From Schistosoma haematobium (lineage: Eukaryota > Platyhelminthes > Trematoda > Strigeidida > Schistosomatidae), in assembly GCF_000699445.3 (NCBI RefSeq), contig NC_067200.1:1550001-1614000 (forward strand): 64,000 nt of DNA. Direction: 5' to 3'. The notes beneath the pieces are model-generated. The model had not been told where the DNA came from, searched no databases, and saw nothing but the letters and a program-made list of their open reading frames with translations. Positions 13,401-26,393 of this stretch are shown in pieces (position 1 is the first letter of the stretch; every line of letters starts with the position of its first letter). A program made the position numbers and the translations under genes.

Positions 13401-14347
13401 GGTATATACACGACGTATATCTACATAAAAACAGAAACTATTAAGGGGACTGGATTCACGTCTATACATGTGCTTTGGAGTGCATGGTTCCCCTGACCTG
13501 CGTGTGTATGTAACGTGTAAAATTCTTCCACTGGGATTTAAATACTAACAAGTAGTAGGTACCGATGAATGGAAATGGAAACCGACTATGCTTGTGTTTA
13601 TGCCTAATTTTAAAATTTTGCCAAAATGCTCATACATTTTCTAATTTATTCATCACAAATACTAATAGTCATTGGCGAATCTCCCAAGTGTTTTATCATT
13701 TTGGCTGATTTCTTAATCACGTTGAGGGATACTTCGGATACACTTTGACCGATACTAAATTGGCTTATTGTATGATATCTAGCATACATGGACATTTTTT
13801 GTCAATTTAATGTGCAATAATAGAGGGTAATTTTCATTAAAGATTTGAAATCGATTATCTGAAGCAATATGTAACTATCTGAAATGAATATATCCAGTGT
13901 AGTGTAGTGTAGTGTAAACCCAACACCTTGGAAGGTTAGGCTATGAAGTGAAATCGGTAATGAACGGAAATATAGGCCAAAAAGCAAGAAACAACACAAT
14001 TACTGAACAATGAAAATATTATGGACAACCTCAGTTAACATTATGCTCGAACAACAGTCCCAATCAATCATGAGTTTAATTCACAATGGAGTTATGTACC
14101 ATTATCTAACAACGAACACTCTGTAATGTCAATTATATTTATTTATTTATTTTATTTTAACACATAGATATTGGTACAAAGAGGCACCAAATACATATGC
14201 GCCACAAAAATCTCATTCGATATATGTGAGGGCTGTGATACTGCCCGGATGCCCAAACCGAATCAGGGTCAATTATAAAACTATAATAGTTCATTTTTAA
14301 AGACTAGTAGTTTATGCATTAAGTAAACAGAGACAGATTACATATAC

Positions 14348-14435
<88 letters not shown>

Positions 14436-17400
14436 TGGATGAAATTTAGAGTTCACTTTCATACCTTTAGCATATTTCGGTGGACATTTCTCTAGACATT
14501 GTTCAAATAAATCACGAGCACGTTCCAATTTATTTCCACCCTATATATATATAATGATAATGATGATGAATACAATGATTTAGAGTTATTACCGGTAATT
14601 AAATGTGAATAAATGAACAATAAAAAATGTTTATCAATAAGAATTCTGTCATTCTTTTTGCATATTTAAAAGTGTTAGGAAGTCAGTGTCATAGATTAAC
14701 CTCTGGTCTGAGTCATATTGGTAGATGTAGACTACTTGGTTGGAGACTCTAAGTAACATGGCTCAGAATCGATCACTCTCGCGTAAGTAATATAGACTCG
14801 TTGTCTTCCCTTAAACCGTGAGATTAAAATTGCTTTATATCTTTCTTTCTACGAACTAACTCTATCTCCTGGTATCATATCTTTATATGAAATCTCTTTT
14901 TTACTACCATTGAAGTAACTGCTTCTGTGAATTCGGTGTTTATCTTGTTGTAATGAGTTATGTCAACTTGAACCAATGCATATATGTACATAGTTCTACG
15001 TTGTTGGTGACTGACTGAATGTCATACACAATGTAAAATCTGAAGCAAATATTGTAGAGCATTAGATCAGGACAAGGAGTGAGAAACTTTAAGAAAACAC
15101 TGACCGAAGCAAGAAATGTTAACAAAAGTCACTAATCATAGCTTACAATGATCTTATAAAAGTTAAGCACAAATTCTGGATCTTAGCACAATATAATTAA
15201 TATCCTTATAGACTGATATTATTTCTTAATTTTAGTTGTATATACCCCTGTTTTTCTAACCTATTCTAAATCTTTTTATAATGTAATAAAGATAGAATAG
15301 AAAGGTGGTTAGAGATAAGTATTGCACGAGTAAAATTGTTTTCAAGTACAGTTCACTTGTGATAGAACTAATAAGTGAGTAATCCTTAAGAAGAGAACAG
15401 AACTTTTCAGTACAAACATATAATAAATATCAAACTATGGAAGCTAAGTTTCTTTTTGAAGATAAATGTGTTTATTTTATTATTATTTGAACATATAGAT
15501 ATTGATACAAAGGGGAACCGAATAAATATGCGCCACACAATTTACTTGATTTGTGTGTGGGTGATGATACTACCCAGGTACCCAGACCGGGACAGGTGGT
15601 TTTCTTAGGGAGATACACTCGGAGCATTTGACTCAAAGGTCTAATACACAAGGTAGTGGAGCAATGTCAGGAGATGCAGTTACACGGTAGTCGGTGACCA
15701 ACAATTGGTTCATACGCCATTTATTTCTTCAGGACACTGGAGCCCATGTGCACCAATGATTTGGAGTCTAGGTTTCCCAACTCCCCTAAGTCGACCCTCC
15801 ATATACAGACCAACTTGAACGTTCACTTTTCATTCTCTCAATTCCGTAAACAACACTATTGCCGCGAGGAGGCAGTGAATAGAAAATTTCTGTCAGTGGT
15901 TGTATACACGTGGCTATGTGGGAGCATTTGGAGAGGGAGGATGAACTCTCCCCATCGTCGGCCATACCAGGGCATTTGGTTTTATACTCGTCCATTTGAC
16001 TGCAGGATTGTTGTTGTTACATATTTCTCTGCCCCCAAAATTATTGTCTACTAATCATTAGCCTCATTATTTTTAATTTGTACTGTTAATGTTTTATTTA
16101 GGCATAGTAATAATCAACGACCTCATAGTTCTCTTCAGTGATATTACCCTAATTAGTCTTTCTACATAACAAGGACCTTCCATTTTAATACACATGTTCT
16201 TATAATCATCTGAGGATATCAAGATGATTTTCCACAGTAATTTTCATATTAACTAGACAAATTATTATAACCCCTCCCTTTACAAAAGGTCCTAGTTAGT
16301 TGTTGTTTAATATGACGATTAACGTGTGAACACTACAAGGAAGTTGCACACTGAAATGAGACATTTTATCCTTGGCTTTTACTAATTCTTTAGTTGTTCA
16401 TATATATCTACTAAACACAGCAAATACTTTTTACATTATATTGATGTACTAATGCAAAAAACTTACGTAACGTTCAATAAACTTAGACAAATAAGTAGCC
16501 CATATATCGTAAACATTTGGCCAACGAAATAATGCAACACCTTTTTCATATGCCTTTAAGAAAACAAAAACATGTAAAAGGAAAACAAACATTGTTTGCA
16601 TATATAAAATATAACAAAACATAAGTTAAATAGATAGGTTGCATGCTAACAATCGATATATTTCGTCCTATATGGAACTCGTCACTTGGATGTGTACCTT
16701 CATCCCAGGTGTTGACAGTTCATATTAAGACTCGAATATCAAGTACCTTTTACTTGTGTAAATTTCAACAAAAACTGATTAGTAATTCTCAATACTGAAT
16801 ATCAACAAACGAAATAACTCAACAACCTTACTAATAATTACAATAGGACAAATCATATCATTATCATTGGTGATGTGATGAACAGAAAACTTCATTTATC
16901 ATTTATATACCAATAGGTTATTTATCTGACTGGCCATACTTTCATAATTAAATATTTTGTATATAAGTTAAGAGTCTCAGCGTTTTTTCTAGATAATATT
17001 TGAGTTCGCTTTCAGCCTTCAAACTTTCTCTTAGTTAGAAGTTAGAGAATACACCAATCCTGACCCTGGGGGGTCATAATTGACCATACGGTTATGACTA
17101 AGGTAGAAAGTTTGTATAAATAGTTCAAAGGTATTTTTCATCGTAGATTGAAGTCATTTCAAGAATTACTGATAACGTAGCTACTATGATGACATGGTAG
17201 TCAGTTTTCCAAGTCGTCGTGAATCAGACAAGGTATATTGACTGAAAGGCATATTTCTTTGAGTCTTAACATGTTAGCCATGCTAGTTGGAGAGCGGTAA
17301 GTCTATAAGTAGCGAACCCATAGTTCAAGGGGAAGGTTATATTACAGACTATACAGGAGTGTGACGGTAATGAGATTTCTCTCAGATAACCGGCACTCGA

Positions 17401-20400
17401 AGCAATACTTTCTCCCCATATCAGAGGGAAGGAATTAGAAAAGGTCAACCCTGAAAATAGAGTATCTCACTTTGCCCCACGAGTGTCCGTCTCCGATGGT
17501 AAGATTTTAAAAGTACAGAACTAACACATCTATAGCTACTGACAAAAATGCCGTGTGTGACCGGCCTCAAGTAGCCGACCTTGGGACACTGTATTCATGC
17601 TCTCAAATCATCAAAAACTACCCCCTAACCCAGTTTTTTCAGCTCCATCAAGTATCGTTTAACGCTGTGGGCAACCGGGACGTAACAACCACCTTTATAA
17701 CCATAACAGCACTTTAACAGTAGACAAGTACCCCCTATTCTAATTGCACTTACCATTACTGCCTACATTCATCGTTCAACCTACCAAATTCTATATGGGA
17801 TTAAACTCAAGTGCTGGAAGTACAAAGAAGTTCAACCTGAAAGTCAGCGAGAGATATAATATTATTTAAACATTCTTACTGAACAAAAAAATCAACTATG
17901 AAGATGTATTATGCAAACAGAGATGGTTTAATTTTAGAACTAATTAAAGTATCCGACTATTCACATCAAAAAATTTGTTGAATAAGGTGTCAAACTATGA
18001 CCAAATTATCTTAAGTTCAATGCTTTAATCATTAAATTATCAAGTAAATTTGTTATGCAAACATAGTTTAACAATTCGACCTCATAAACCATTTCACCTG
18101 CCACGAATTAAAAAGTCAAATAGTATCTAATATCCAGTAGATAAATGTGCAAAACAAGAATACTTGATCACTAGTAAGAGTATACCAATGTGTTAGAAGT
18201 TAGAAACCCCTCAACATTTAATTAAATAAATAGAAAACTACAACCTTTCTCACTTCAACTAATTCATTTAAGAAAACCGATAAGTAAGACACAAACTCTC
18301 AAACACAGAAAAATGTAGTTTAAATTGGAGTCCACATACAAAGTTTGTATCTATGCTAGATGGATTATTTGTTATTTACCGAATTAAGTAAGTTCATCAG
18401 TTTTACGCATGAAACTAAACATACTCAAGTATGTTGGTTTGTTTGAAGCAATCCGTAGAAAGACTTGTTTCACATAGGTTCCATGTTAGCTAGCATTCGT
18501 TTGTAGCAAGATGTACCCACAATTTCAAAGAAGTTGATACAGTTCGTGTGATTGAAACCCATTTCGATCAGTTTCACAGCCTGAGATATTATGACTGAGT
18601 TATTTAGGCTACAGCTGATCTTCATCATGATTGATACATGCATCAATCAGTCAACAAAAGTACCAATAATAACCAAGTATGCACAATTTAGAAAAACACT
18701 ATCCAACTATAGTGGAACAATATACCAATCCGACTAATCATAGATATAAACAATGTGGTTAAAAAAAGTGAAACACAAAATCATTATGAATATTTTCAAC
18801 TAACTTTAAAAGCATCTTCAAAATAATTTAATTCTTCCAGGAATAATGCATAATTCATAATAATTTGAGGAGTTGCTATACGTAGATCAATCATTCGATC
18901 ATAAGCAGCCTATGAGTATTACAATAAAGAGAACAATTAAATAATGATTATGCTAATTAAATATTCTTCCTATGAAAAAACGGGTTTCATTTGTTGTAGT
19001 AAACAGAAATGTTTTTTAAGGCGTTGATTGGATGTAGTCGATGAAAAACCCCGGACCTCGGTTTCACGCCTTTTTGCACTATTCATGTGTATAAAGTCCG
19101 AAACGTCCAGAGAGCATCAGTTCCCTCAAGATTACAGGTTTACCTAGATTACGAGTGCTGAATGGTATGAAACCTAGGTTCAGGATTTTCTGACGACTAC
19201 CTCCAATCAACAACTTATATCTCAACATAATGGATGTAATCCCGAGTCACTTAAACTAGTGGTCAAATTGCAAGTTGACCGATAGGGTTCGATTAGGGCT
19301 AAGACGGAGTTGAAATAAATAACATTGGTCACCATTCAATGACTAATCGATTGCAAACAAGCATATATATTTCACAACATCTAATGTTTATTATTTGTGT
19401 AATCCAACTCGGATAATATGGAATAGACAGAATTTGGCTGGTAATAGAATCCAAGTTAGGCGTTTCGACCTATTTGGGACTCGTCAGCTGGGTGTATTAG
19501 CATCCCAGGGTTGATGTCCACTGCGGGATTCGGACCCAGTAATCATCACTTTACACACTAACGCATGATCAACTTGGTTACTAAGCCAATTCAAATTTAT
19601 CAAAACTCGATAAAAATCTCAACAACGGAATAATCCAATTCAGATCAACTGGAACGATGTTCTTTATTACATTTGGATAAAATTCAGAATGATGATTTTA
19701 ACATAAGCTTAGCTTATATTGTAATAAATATATAAGAATAGTTAAATCAGTTTTTCAGAAAGATTAACCTTTAAGGTAGGTAAATATGGGTTTTTTAAGA
19801 CAAATAAATAAACGAAATCATGAGAACTGTGGATACAATCATGTAACGTAAACCATTCGTTAGAATATACACAACTATTATAATCATAGAGTTAGATGAA
19901 ACTCAGATATTTTTTATTGTTTAATCAACCGAATAATACCACTAATAGACTTCGAATACACGTATAGTATGACGCGAAGCCATGTACTTGGTGTATTCAT
20001 CTTTTCGAAACGGTAGTTTATTTATTAAGGCGTATGACTTTTAGTCTCTGAGCAACAGGACCAAACTCAGCTCCATCTATTTTCGTTTTAATCACATGGA
20101 TAGCATCCCTAGCCCTCACCTTCATAGTGTAGCTCAACACCAAGTACACTAATCTGTACCTGATAAATAAGTTAAATTGAATTCATTGTTAAAGATAACA
20201 AGTGAATAACTCCAAGAGTACCAAAGAACTGAATACTACCTCAGTCAGTTAGTTGTGAACTAATTTTCTACAAAACACTTCCGGTATATAAAAAGATCAC
20301 GTGGAAGCTGTTGTTAGGATAACAACAAGATACTGTTAAAAGTTATTTTTTTACCAAAAAAGGCCATTGTAAATTATAGGATTCTTGAAGTATATTCGAT

Positions 20401-23400
20401 GAATAAGTTGTCAAACATTACTTTAAAAAAGTATATACCTAGAACATCTCAACTTGCTTTAACTTCATTACGGATATTCAGCCATCATTGACTATCCACA
20501 GCTACTAATAAAGATAGCATACAAGTGGGATAACAAAACAGGAGCACTGATGGAGGTCAACCTACGAAATAACGGTGGTCTATTAAAATCTTTGCCAGCT
20601 AGATCGAGTCTTGTAGAGACTGTGAGAATTTCTGGTTGAGGTTCATACAAGAATTCTAAATGTTTAAACTAACCAAGCTAAAAAGACTCATCTTGAGACA
20701 AAAAGTTCTAGGCTACTTATCTCTATTGATTGCATTCCTTAAATCGGTACTTAAATTTACAGTTGTTATAAGTAAACTAACATACTAGTTATTTTAGTTA
20801 GATTATTTGTATTATAAAGAAATAGTCGGTATTTACCTTTGTTGTTTCAAATGTACCAAAACTTTCTTCTAAATCCGTATACAACGACCAAAGACGTAAA
20901 GATTTATGGAGTCGTGCTTGAACAGGTTCTGAACGATCATAATAATCGACTTTACGTGATGGTGCAGTAGTAGCTTTCCCTAACAAACGAAGTGCTGCTT
21001 CAGGTTGACTTATTTTTAAAGGGGAAAAGAGATAATAATCATTGGTTTTATTAATACTACTATGAATAACATATGTAATCAGTAGTAGAAATGAATACAA
21101 TAAACGTTTTAAATACCAAGAGATTAGAAATGAAATTAGGTGTACGATATTCGACAAGTAATGCCAATTTAACTGATGGTAAAACTTCAAAGCTCTTCGT
21201 CATTTAAAGTGATTATGGTCATGAATTATGTATACTTAGTCACAGCCTACCCTAGCTGAGATTGTAGCATCCTTGTATTACTCTACTTATTTATTTATTC
21301 TAACACATAGATATTGGTACAAGGAGGCACCAAATACATATGCGCCACACAGATCTCATTTGATATGTGTGTGAGCTGTGATACTGCCTGAGTGCCCAAA
21401 CCGAAGCTAGTGGTTTTCTTAGGGGCGACACACGGAGCCTTCGACCTAAAGGTCTGATCCACAAGGCAGTGGAGCATCGTAAAGTGATGCAGTCCCATGG
21501 TAGCCGGTGATCGAAAATTGGTTCATACGCCATTTGTTCCTTCACGATACTGGAGCCCATGTGAACTATTGGTTTGGAATGAAGGTTTTTCAACTTCCCT
21601 AGGTTGACTCTCCATGTCCACCAACCCGGTTAAAGCGCCAGACATTCGCTTTTCATCCTCTCAAATTCGTAAACAAAACCCCCGCCACGAGAAGGCAGCG
21701 AGTAGGACTTCCCTAGCAGAGGCTATATACGCGTGGCCATGTGGGCGCATTTCAAGAGGAAGAGCAGACTCTCCCCACTCTCGGCCGTACCAGGGCATTT
21801 GGGGGCAAATCTATCTTTGTTTAAACAAGTAAATAGCCTGGTAAACAAGTATATCATAATTGAGATTCTGTTAATTATTTTGTGTTTGTTCAAATGATTA
21901 TTTGTTAAATTTTGTTCGTGTATATTCCCTCATCTACTATCTATTAAGTTTTTGTATGAACTTATGTAATAATTCACATACTGATTGATTGGTCTGTTAA
22001 CCCGAAAAAAACACCGCACATTTGACTGTCATTTTACTTCTCGTACACTACAATTTTGACTGTTGGGTTAATCTACATACAACATACGAAGTGATACGTA
22101 TACGCTACATTTGCTTTCTACCTGAGTGATATATACTCAGTACGTTCCTGTGAAATATATTACTACCAAATACTTCATATTGTGATCTCTTTATTTCATA
22201 CAAGATAACTGGTATGGCAAGTCGAACTGATGAGCGTACGTACGAAGTTCTACGCTGTTACTGACTGACTGATATTATTATTGATGTATTCATAGAATAA
22301 TAATAATCTATGTTTGAAAACGTTGGTTAACATTGGTTCAGAATCGGTCACAATAATGCAAAAGCATCCGGCACTTTATCCTGGTCGGTGGACATAGAGA
22401 GTCCACATACGGGAGTTGAGTAACCACAATTCCAAACCAATGGTAAACATGGGCTTCAGGATCATAAGGAAACAAATGGCGTATGAACCAATCGTTGATC
22501 ACCGGCTACCATGGGACTGCATCTCCTGACGTTGCTCCACTGCCTTGTGGATTAAACCTCTAGGTCAAAGGCTTGGGGTGTGGCCCCCTAAGAAAACCCC
22601 CGTTTCGGTATGGACACCCGGACAGTATTCCAGCCCTCAGACAAATCGAATGATTTATGTGCCACATATCTGTTAGGCCTCATCGTACCAATGTTTATGT
22701 GTTTAAATAAATAAATAAATAAAACATCTGTTACAATTCCTTCCGGATTTTTATACAACTTTGAATAGGATTTAGATCATATATCAATGAAATACAATAT
22801 AAGGAAGAGAGAAAAAAGAGAACAACACAGCTGATAATTTTGGGACTTACTCATGACGCATTTCCATTTCAGCCCATTCACACCATACAGCTGCTAAATC
22901 TTCAACATGCATAAAAGCAACACCAGTTGCTTTTTCAAGTACTACTCGTGCATCATTCAACTGACCATGTTCTTCATATAAACGTGACAGACCAGTCCAT
23001 AATGATGATGGACGACCTGCTGTTGCCTTAGCTTTAAAACAGTAAATTTTAATTAATGTACAGTATTTTTACAAAAACAAATATTGCACACATGTAGATT
23101 TATAACAATAGGTCTTGGTATTTTTCTAACCGATGGTGAAAGTTGAGTTGAGACTATTTTTAATGACATAACAGAAGGAGGCATATAATGTACTCGTGTT
23201 AATTGGTGATCATAAAAATATATGAAGCCAACGTGAAGATCCGTTGAACAAAAAAGAAACTAAGAAAGTATGGGACTAATTTCGTTCAATCTACCAGAAG
23301 TATCATGTATGGAGGAATAATAGGAATTGAAGAGGAAGGTTGATTATGAATACAGTGGTCTTGAGTGCTGTTAGAGGTATGAGGGCGGTTATCACTTCCC

Positions 23401-26349
23401 GGTTGCCCACACCGTGGAAGGGTTCTTCTGGAGGTGCCTGAAAAGGAAATTGGATTAGAGGTGGTCTCAGCGACCTGAGAGCGTGACCGCAGTGCCCAAG
23501 GGACAACTGCTTGAGGCCGGTCGCGCACGGCCTTTTCGTGGAAGGTTTTTGACATGTTAGCTCCGTTCTTCAAAGGGCCTTATCGCCGGAGACGGAAATC
23601 CGTGAGGTAAGGTGAGGCGTGCATTTTTAGGGTCGACCTTTTCTAACCCCACCCCTCCTTGTGGGAAGGCAGCATCGCTGTCATGCTGGTTGTCTGAAGG
23701 AAACACCTTACTGCTGTCACACCTCTGTACAGTCAGCAGTACGACTTTGCCTTCGGACCTTCGGTTTGTTGCTTTTAGTCTTACCGCTCTTCAATCGACC
23801 TGTCTGACATGGTAGGACCTTGAGGAACGGTTGTTCCAGCCAGTATAGCTCGGTTGCTTCATCACGATAGGCAAGCCCGACCACCACGTCAAGGTAGCAA
23901 CAACGGTCGGGTATCATGTATAACAACTCCCATTTATTTTAGTGATCTGACCATTAAACAAATACATACCAAGTATGTACCAATATTTTCTGTGAAGCCG
24001 ATAAAATAATATATACATCTTCATAAAAAGGTATGTATGCATGTTACAACAGATCAGACTTCACTCATTTACCATACGTTTATGCAACAAGGTTGTATAA
24101 AGGTAGACGATATGAAGAAATTTTTAAAAACGTTTGACTAGTATTGGGTTTTTGAATGGGACATAAAATAAGTTAGTTTTTCGCTGTATAACTGTAAACT
24201 TTGAGTGATGGATGTTTAATTAAATCACTGATATTTTAGCTAGTAGCTAACAGAGTTAAAAGTTGACAACATATACCTAGGGTTTAGGAGACTAGATAAT
24301 ATTACTAGCTTCACCAGATTACATGTTATTAAAAGTTGAGTACACAAAACCTGTACTAAGTAGATGCATCACAACAAGACGTGATTTGAATGTATGCTCA
24401 GTAATGATTAATTGGGTAAAATCAACTAAACGATAGGATTAGGGTGTAAACTAAAAATTCCTCACTAAATGTATTTACAACGATATTTTTGTAGCTCTTT
24501 TACGGCATGACTAATTGCTACTCACCTGGATCAACCGATGTAATGCCCTCCATGAATGCTGCAATCTGTTCACGTGCTCCTTGACTTTTCAATAATTCAA
24601 CACGTTTCAACCAATCCGCTACGTTATGAGGATTTTGACGTAACAACACACTATTTAAGAGTAAAGGACGACGATCCATGAGAGATTCAAGACGTGCTAG
24701 ATACAATTCGACATCCAACTCATCTGCGAAGAAAGCGATTTGTTATAAGAGAAAATGAATGAAGCATTAATGCATTAAATTGAATGACAGAACATATCTA
24801 TAGTTGATGGTAGTCGATTTATCAATTTCAAAAACGCACTTTAACAAGATTGGGGAAAGGTTGATAACCCAGATATTTATGTCACGTTTTACGTTGATTG
24901 TAACTGAGTGTAGCAACTTCAAGTGCTCCAACCTGATTGAATAACGTACATAGATCGACCAGAGTACATCCATTTACAAAAAGCTCTAGGAAAAATATTG
25001 TTCACGTTATTAAGTGCCCATACTGTCTAATAACTAACTGCTTAGTAGTGTAATTTACTGAACATATATGGAAATGTCACTATATTTCTCATATAATTAT
25101 TAAGCCATGAAAAGGAAAGAATATAGAAACAAATTTCAAACTATAATTAATATCCTACCATCTTCCGTAACATCAGATTGTTCCAAAGCAGCCATCTTTG
25201 CCTTTGCCATTGATTCTTCAAATTCAGCATAGGCATCAAAAACTTGAGTGAAATCACGAACTGTTGAGACGCTACTCAATGCTTCTGCATAAACATCTCT
25301 GGCCCGTGCAAGATTTTCACAACGTATATGATAGTCAGCTAAAGAATTCCACAGAACACCAACCTAAATAACCAAATTTGAATGGTTAAAGTAAACTAAA
25401 AAATTCACCTGGTCAGTATAACGATGAATTCCTTGACGAATAATAGGATCTGCTTTCAGCGACGTAATCTTCAAAGGATTTTTAACCAAAAGATTGCATA
25501 ATTGGTTCCACAATTGGAATTTCGATTTTCCTTCACGACTCATAAAACTATCATCATTGATTATTTCAGATAAGACAACTGCGGCTTCATTGGCATTTCC
25601 ATGTTGAATAAGAAAATTGACAAAACGTTCCATATCATCTGGAGCAAACTAAATTAATAAAGAACATTATGAATATAGAAAAATTTCTGCACACATACAT
25701 ACCTTTACATATCGTCTGTAGATTCGTACACAGGTCTCGTTAATTTTATGACCGTGTCTATCAGCAAATCTTAAATACAAATTCCATATCCTATCATGTT
25801 GGGTGATTGGTAAAGCTTTCAATGCCCTGTCAAAAGCATGTCTTGTTCGAGTAATCAATCCTTGTGACATTAAGAACATTAAATAATCTATCCATATACG
25901 AGGCATCTAGAAAGAAAATTTTTTACGGTAAATAAATTAAAGCCATCAAAACCTTGTGCATTGTAACAAGAGCTCTTTCATGGGCATTATTAGTTTCTTC
26001 ATGCAGAATACTACCAGGACAAAGAGAACGTGAATGCACACGCCGTAGACGTAAATAACGATACCATAATTTATAACTGTTCACAAAACATAGATATTAA
26101 ACTCATCACTACCTACCTCCCGGGCAATTGTTTTACAGCTCGTTCATATAACATATAAACCACTTTTGGGGGTGACTTCGCTTTCATACTAATGTATCTA
26201 AGCCACGATTTAACATTGTGTGGATTACGAATAAGTTCTTCCTCAAACGGCCTATCTTGTTCATCCTGGGTAGAAGGTAGAAATAGTAATATAAAGAATG
26301 AGTCATCAAAATAAGAACATACGATAACGATAACTTGGTCTTCATCCAT
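5906..26349 (-). CDS. XAB2: Pre-mRNA splicing factor SYF1 / XAB2 homologue (HAT-repeat protein), complete, 17 coding exons
   Basis: SYF1/XAB2 is a HAT-repeat scaffold of the NineTeen/Prp19-associated spliceosome complex; human XAB2 also acts in transcription-coupled repair. Coding exons, 5' to 3': 26349-26323, 26265-26117, 26076-25953, 25906-25703, 25648-25409, 25363-25159, 24723-24526, 23031-22851, 21008-20837, 18909-18805, 16553-16467, 14540-14465, 12920-12811, 11714-11511, 10651-10480, 7927-7601, 5994-5906. They sum to 2,670 bp (889 residues plus stop) and every junction keeps phase with GT/AG sites. Diagnostic matches to animal XAB2 include [61 protein letters not shown] and the C-terminal [15 protein letters not shown] repeats cover roughly residues 10-720. 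The C-terminal region (about 752-889) has an acidic run, a basic SKRRRKDH patch that may be an NLS, and a final Asp/Glu tract. It is slightly longer than human XAB2 (855). Introns shorten toward the 5' end. Confidence 0.95.
7409..7479. repeat. (AT)n microsatellite, about 35 units
   Basis: An uninterrupted alternating AT run in XAB2 intron 16, about 120 bp downstream (in gene direction) of the exon 16 donor at 7601. Confidence 0.95.
9277..9440. repeat. Longer relative of the hairpin insertion
   Basis: It starts with TGGAGTTTTGTTCTCT (9281), has about 75 bp of unique middle sequence, then AGAGAACAAAACTCTACT and the same 3' end as the 27880 insert (AATCTTCTCCATCATTTC). The terminal arms are imperfect inverted repeats. 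No target duplication could be identified. Confidence 0.55.
9478..9995 (-). repeat. (AAAT)n-tailed repeat family, near full-length copy
   Basis: The tail lies at the left end. Landmarks in order are TGTAATACTGCCCGGGCTTC, GATCCACAAGGCAGTGGAGC, GGAGCCCATGTGTACCATTG, ACCCGGTTTAAGCCC, AGGCAGTGAGTAGGACTTCC and CAGGGCATTTGG. It contains no intact ORF. Confidence 0.75.
10308..10390 (+). mobile_element. Hammerhead SINE 3'-end fragment in XAB2 intron 15
   Basis: It contains only the part after the ribozyme: TGCTTCCAGGTTTTTCACGG, GTGGTCTAGCTATAATTGAC and AAAATCTCTACAAAATCC. Confidence 0.6.
12435..12770 (+). repeat. (AAAT)n-tailed repeat family, 5'-truncated copy next to XAB2 exon 13
   Basis: It starts at AAAAGCGGATGTCCGACGC and ends in AAATAAATAAATAAATTACA at about 12770, 41 bp from the exon 13 donor. 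5' truncation with a constant 3' tail is typical of LINE-mobilised DNA. Confidence 0.75.
13117..13345 (-). mobile_element. Degenerate RTE LINE 3'-end fragment in XAB2 intron 12
   Basis: The plus strand reads GCCTTTTACCCGCCGTGTAG then GGGCAATCCTTTCCAGTTGC. This matches the reverse complement of the RTE 3' region with many substitutions. The simple-repeat tail is eroded. Confidence 0.6.
14143..14270 (-). repeat. (AAAT)n-tailed repeat family, 3'-end fragment
   Basis: The tail TTTATTTATTTATTTTATTT is followed by ACATAGATATTGGTACAAAG and GTGATACTGCCCGGATGCCC; the rest is absent. Confidence 0.65.
14348..14434. repeat. (AAT)n microsatellite, about 29 units
   Basis: An uninterrupted AAT run in XAB2 intron 12, beginning about 30 bp after the exon 12 donor at 14465. 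On the gene strand it reads (ATT)n. Confidence 0.95.
15470..15985 (-). repeat. (AAAT)n-tailed repeat family, near full-length copy
   Basis: It has GATACTACCCAGGTACCCAG, TGGAGCCCATGTGCACCAAT, CGCGAGGAGGCAGTGAATAG and GGCCATACCAGGGCATTTGG in the family order, reading away from a tail at the left. It lies in XAB2 intron 11. Confidence 0.7.
16640..16745 (-). repeat. Degenerate Smα-like hammerhead repeat in XAB2 intron 10
   Basis: The plus strand reads TTTCGTCCTATATGGAACTC then GTCACTTGGATGTGTACC. The reverse gives a mutated core (GUGACGAG in place of CUGACGAG), so it is probably inactive. Confidence 0.55.
17235..17700 (-). repeat. Repeat family D copy in XAB2 intron 10
   Basis: In reverse it shows the landmarks of 23390-23930: the AACATGTTAGCCATGC end, GTCAACCCTGAAAATAGAG, TGTGACCGGCCTCAAGTAGC and a stretch ending in GTGGGCAACCGGGACGTAAC. 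Confidence 0.5.
19440..19570 (-). repeat. Smα-like hammerhead repeat in XAB2 intron 9, core kept, cleavage site lost
   Basis: The reverse complement contains CCAGCTGACGAGTCCCAAAT and GGTCGAAACGCC. The core CUGACGA and CGAAAC are present, but the GUC cleavage triplet and the stem I partner after it have changed. Confidence 0.6.
21288..21812 (-). repeat. (AAAT)n-tailed repeat family, full-length copy
   Basis: It keeps all landmarks from TTTATTTATTCTAACACAT to GGCCGTACCAGGGCATTTGG. Together with 57838-58352 it defines the unit at about 520 bp. It lies in XAB2 intron 8. Confidence 0.75.
22365..22725 (+). repeat. (AAAT)n-tailed repeat family, 5'-truncated copy
   Basis: It starts at AAAGCATCCGGCACTTTATC and ends in AAATAAATAAATAAATAAAA. 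It lies in XAB2 intron 8, opposite in orientation to the copy 550 bp to its left. Confidence 0.75.
23390..23930 (+). repeat. Repeat family D, best-preserved copy, clearly GC-richer than its surroundings
   Basis: It begins near GTTATCACTTCCCGGTTGCC and ends near GGTCGGGTATCATGTATAAC. Short open frames exist on both strands but none resembles a known protein to me. It lies in XAB2 intron 7. It may be a retroelement end; its class is not resolved. Confidence 0.55.
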
Positions 26350-26393
26350 GACTATTTGCAACTTGTTAAGATGAGAAGTTGAAACTTTCTTCC
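26350..26393 (-). promoter_or_regulatory. 5' UTR of XAB2-like gene starting at a splice acceptor
   Basis: On the minus strand a pyrimidine-rich tract followed by GTTACAG ends at 26394, and the downstream exon starts at 26393. This leaves 44 nt before the ATG at 26349. The ATG is chosen because it gives MDEDQVIVI, which joins in phase to [10 protein letters not shown], and XAB2 proteins begin their first HAT repeat very close to the N-terminus. The reading frame stays open upstream through the acceptor. The acceptor may serve a 5' UTR intron or spliced-leader trans-splicing, which is common in schistosomes. Confidence 0.55.

Noticed and set aside
14319..14528. Open frame with a tract of about 30 tyrosines
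   Set aside because: It is exon 12 of the XAB2-like gene (14465-14540) read past its donor into the (ATT)n microsatellite; not a poly-Tyr protein.
20798..21190. 130-codon minus-strand frame treated as one exon
   Set aside because: Only 20837-21008 is coding by similarity and phase; the flanks are intron read-through on both sides.
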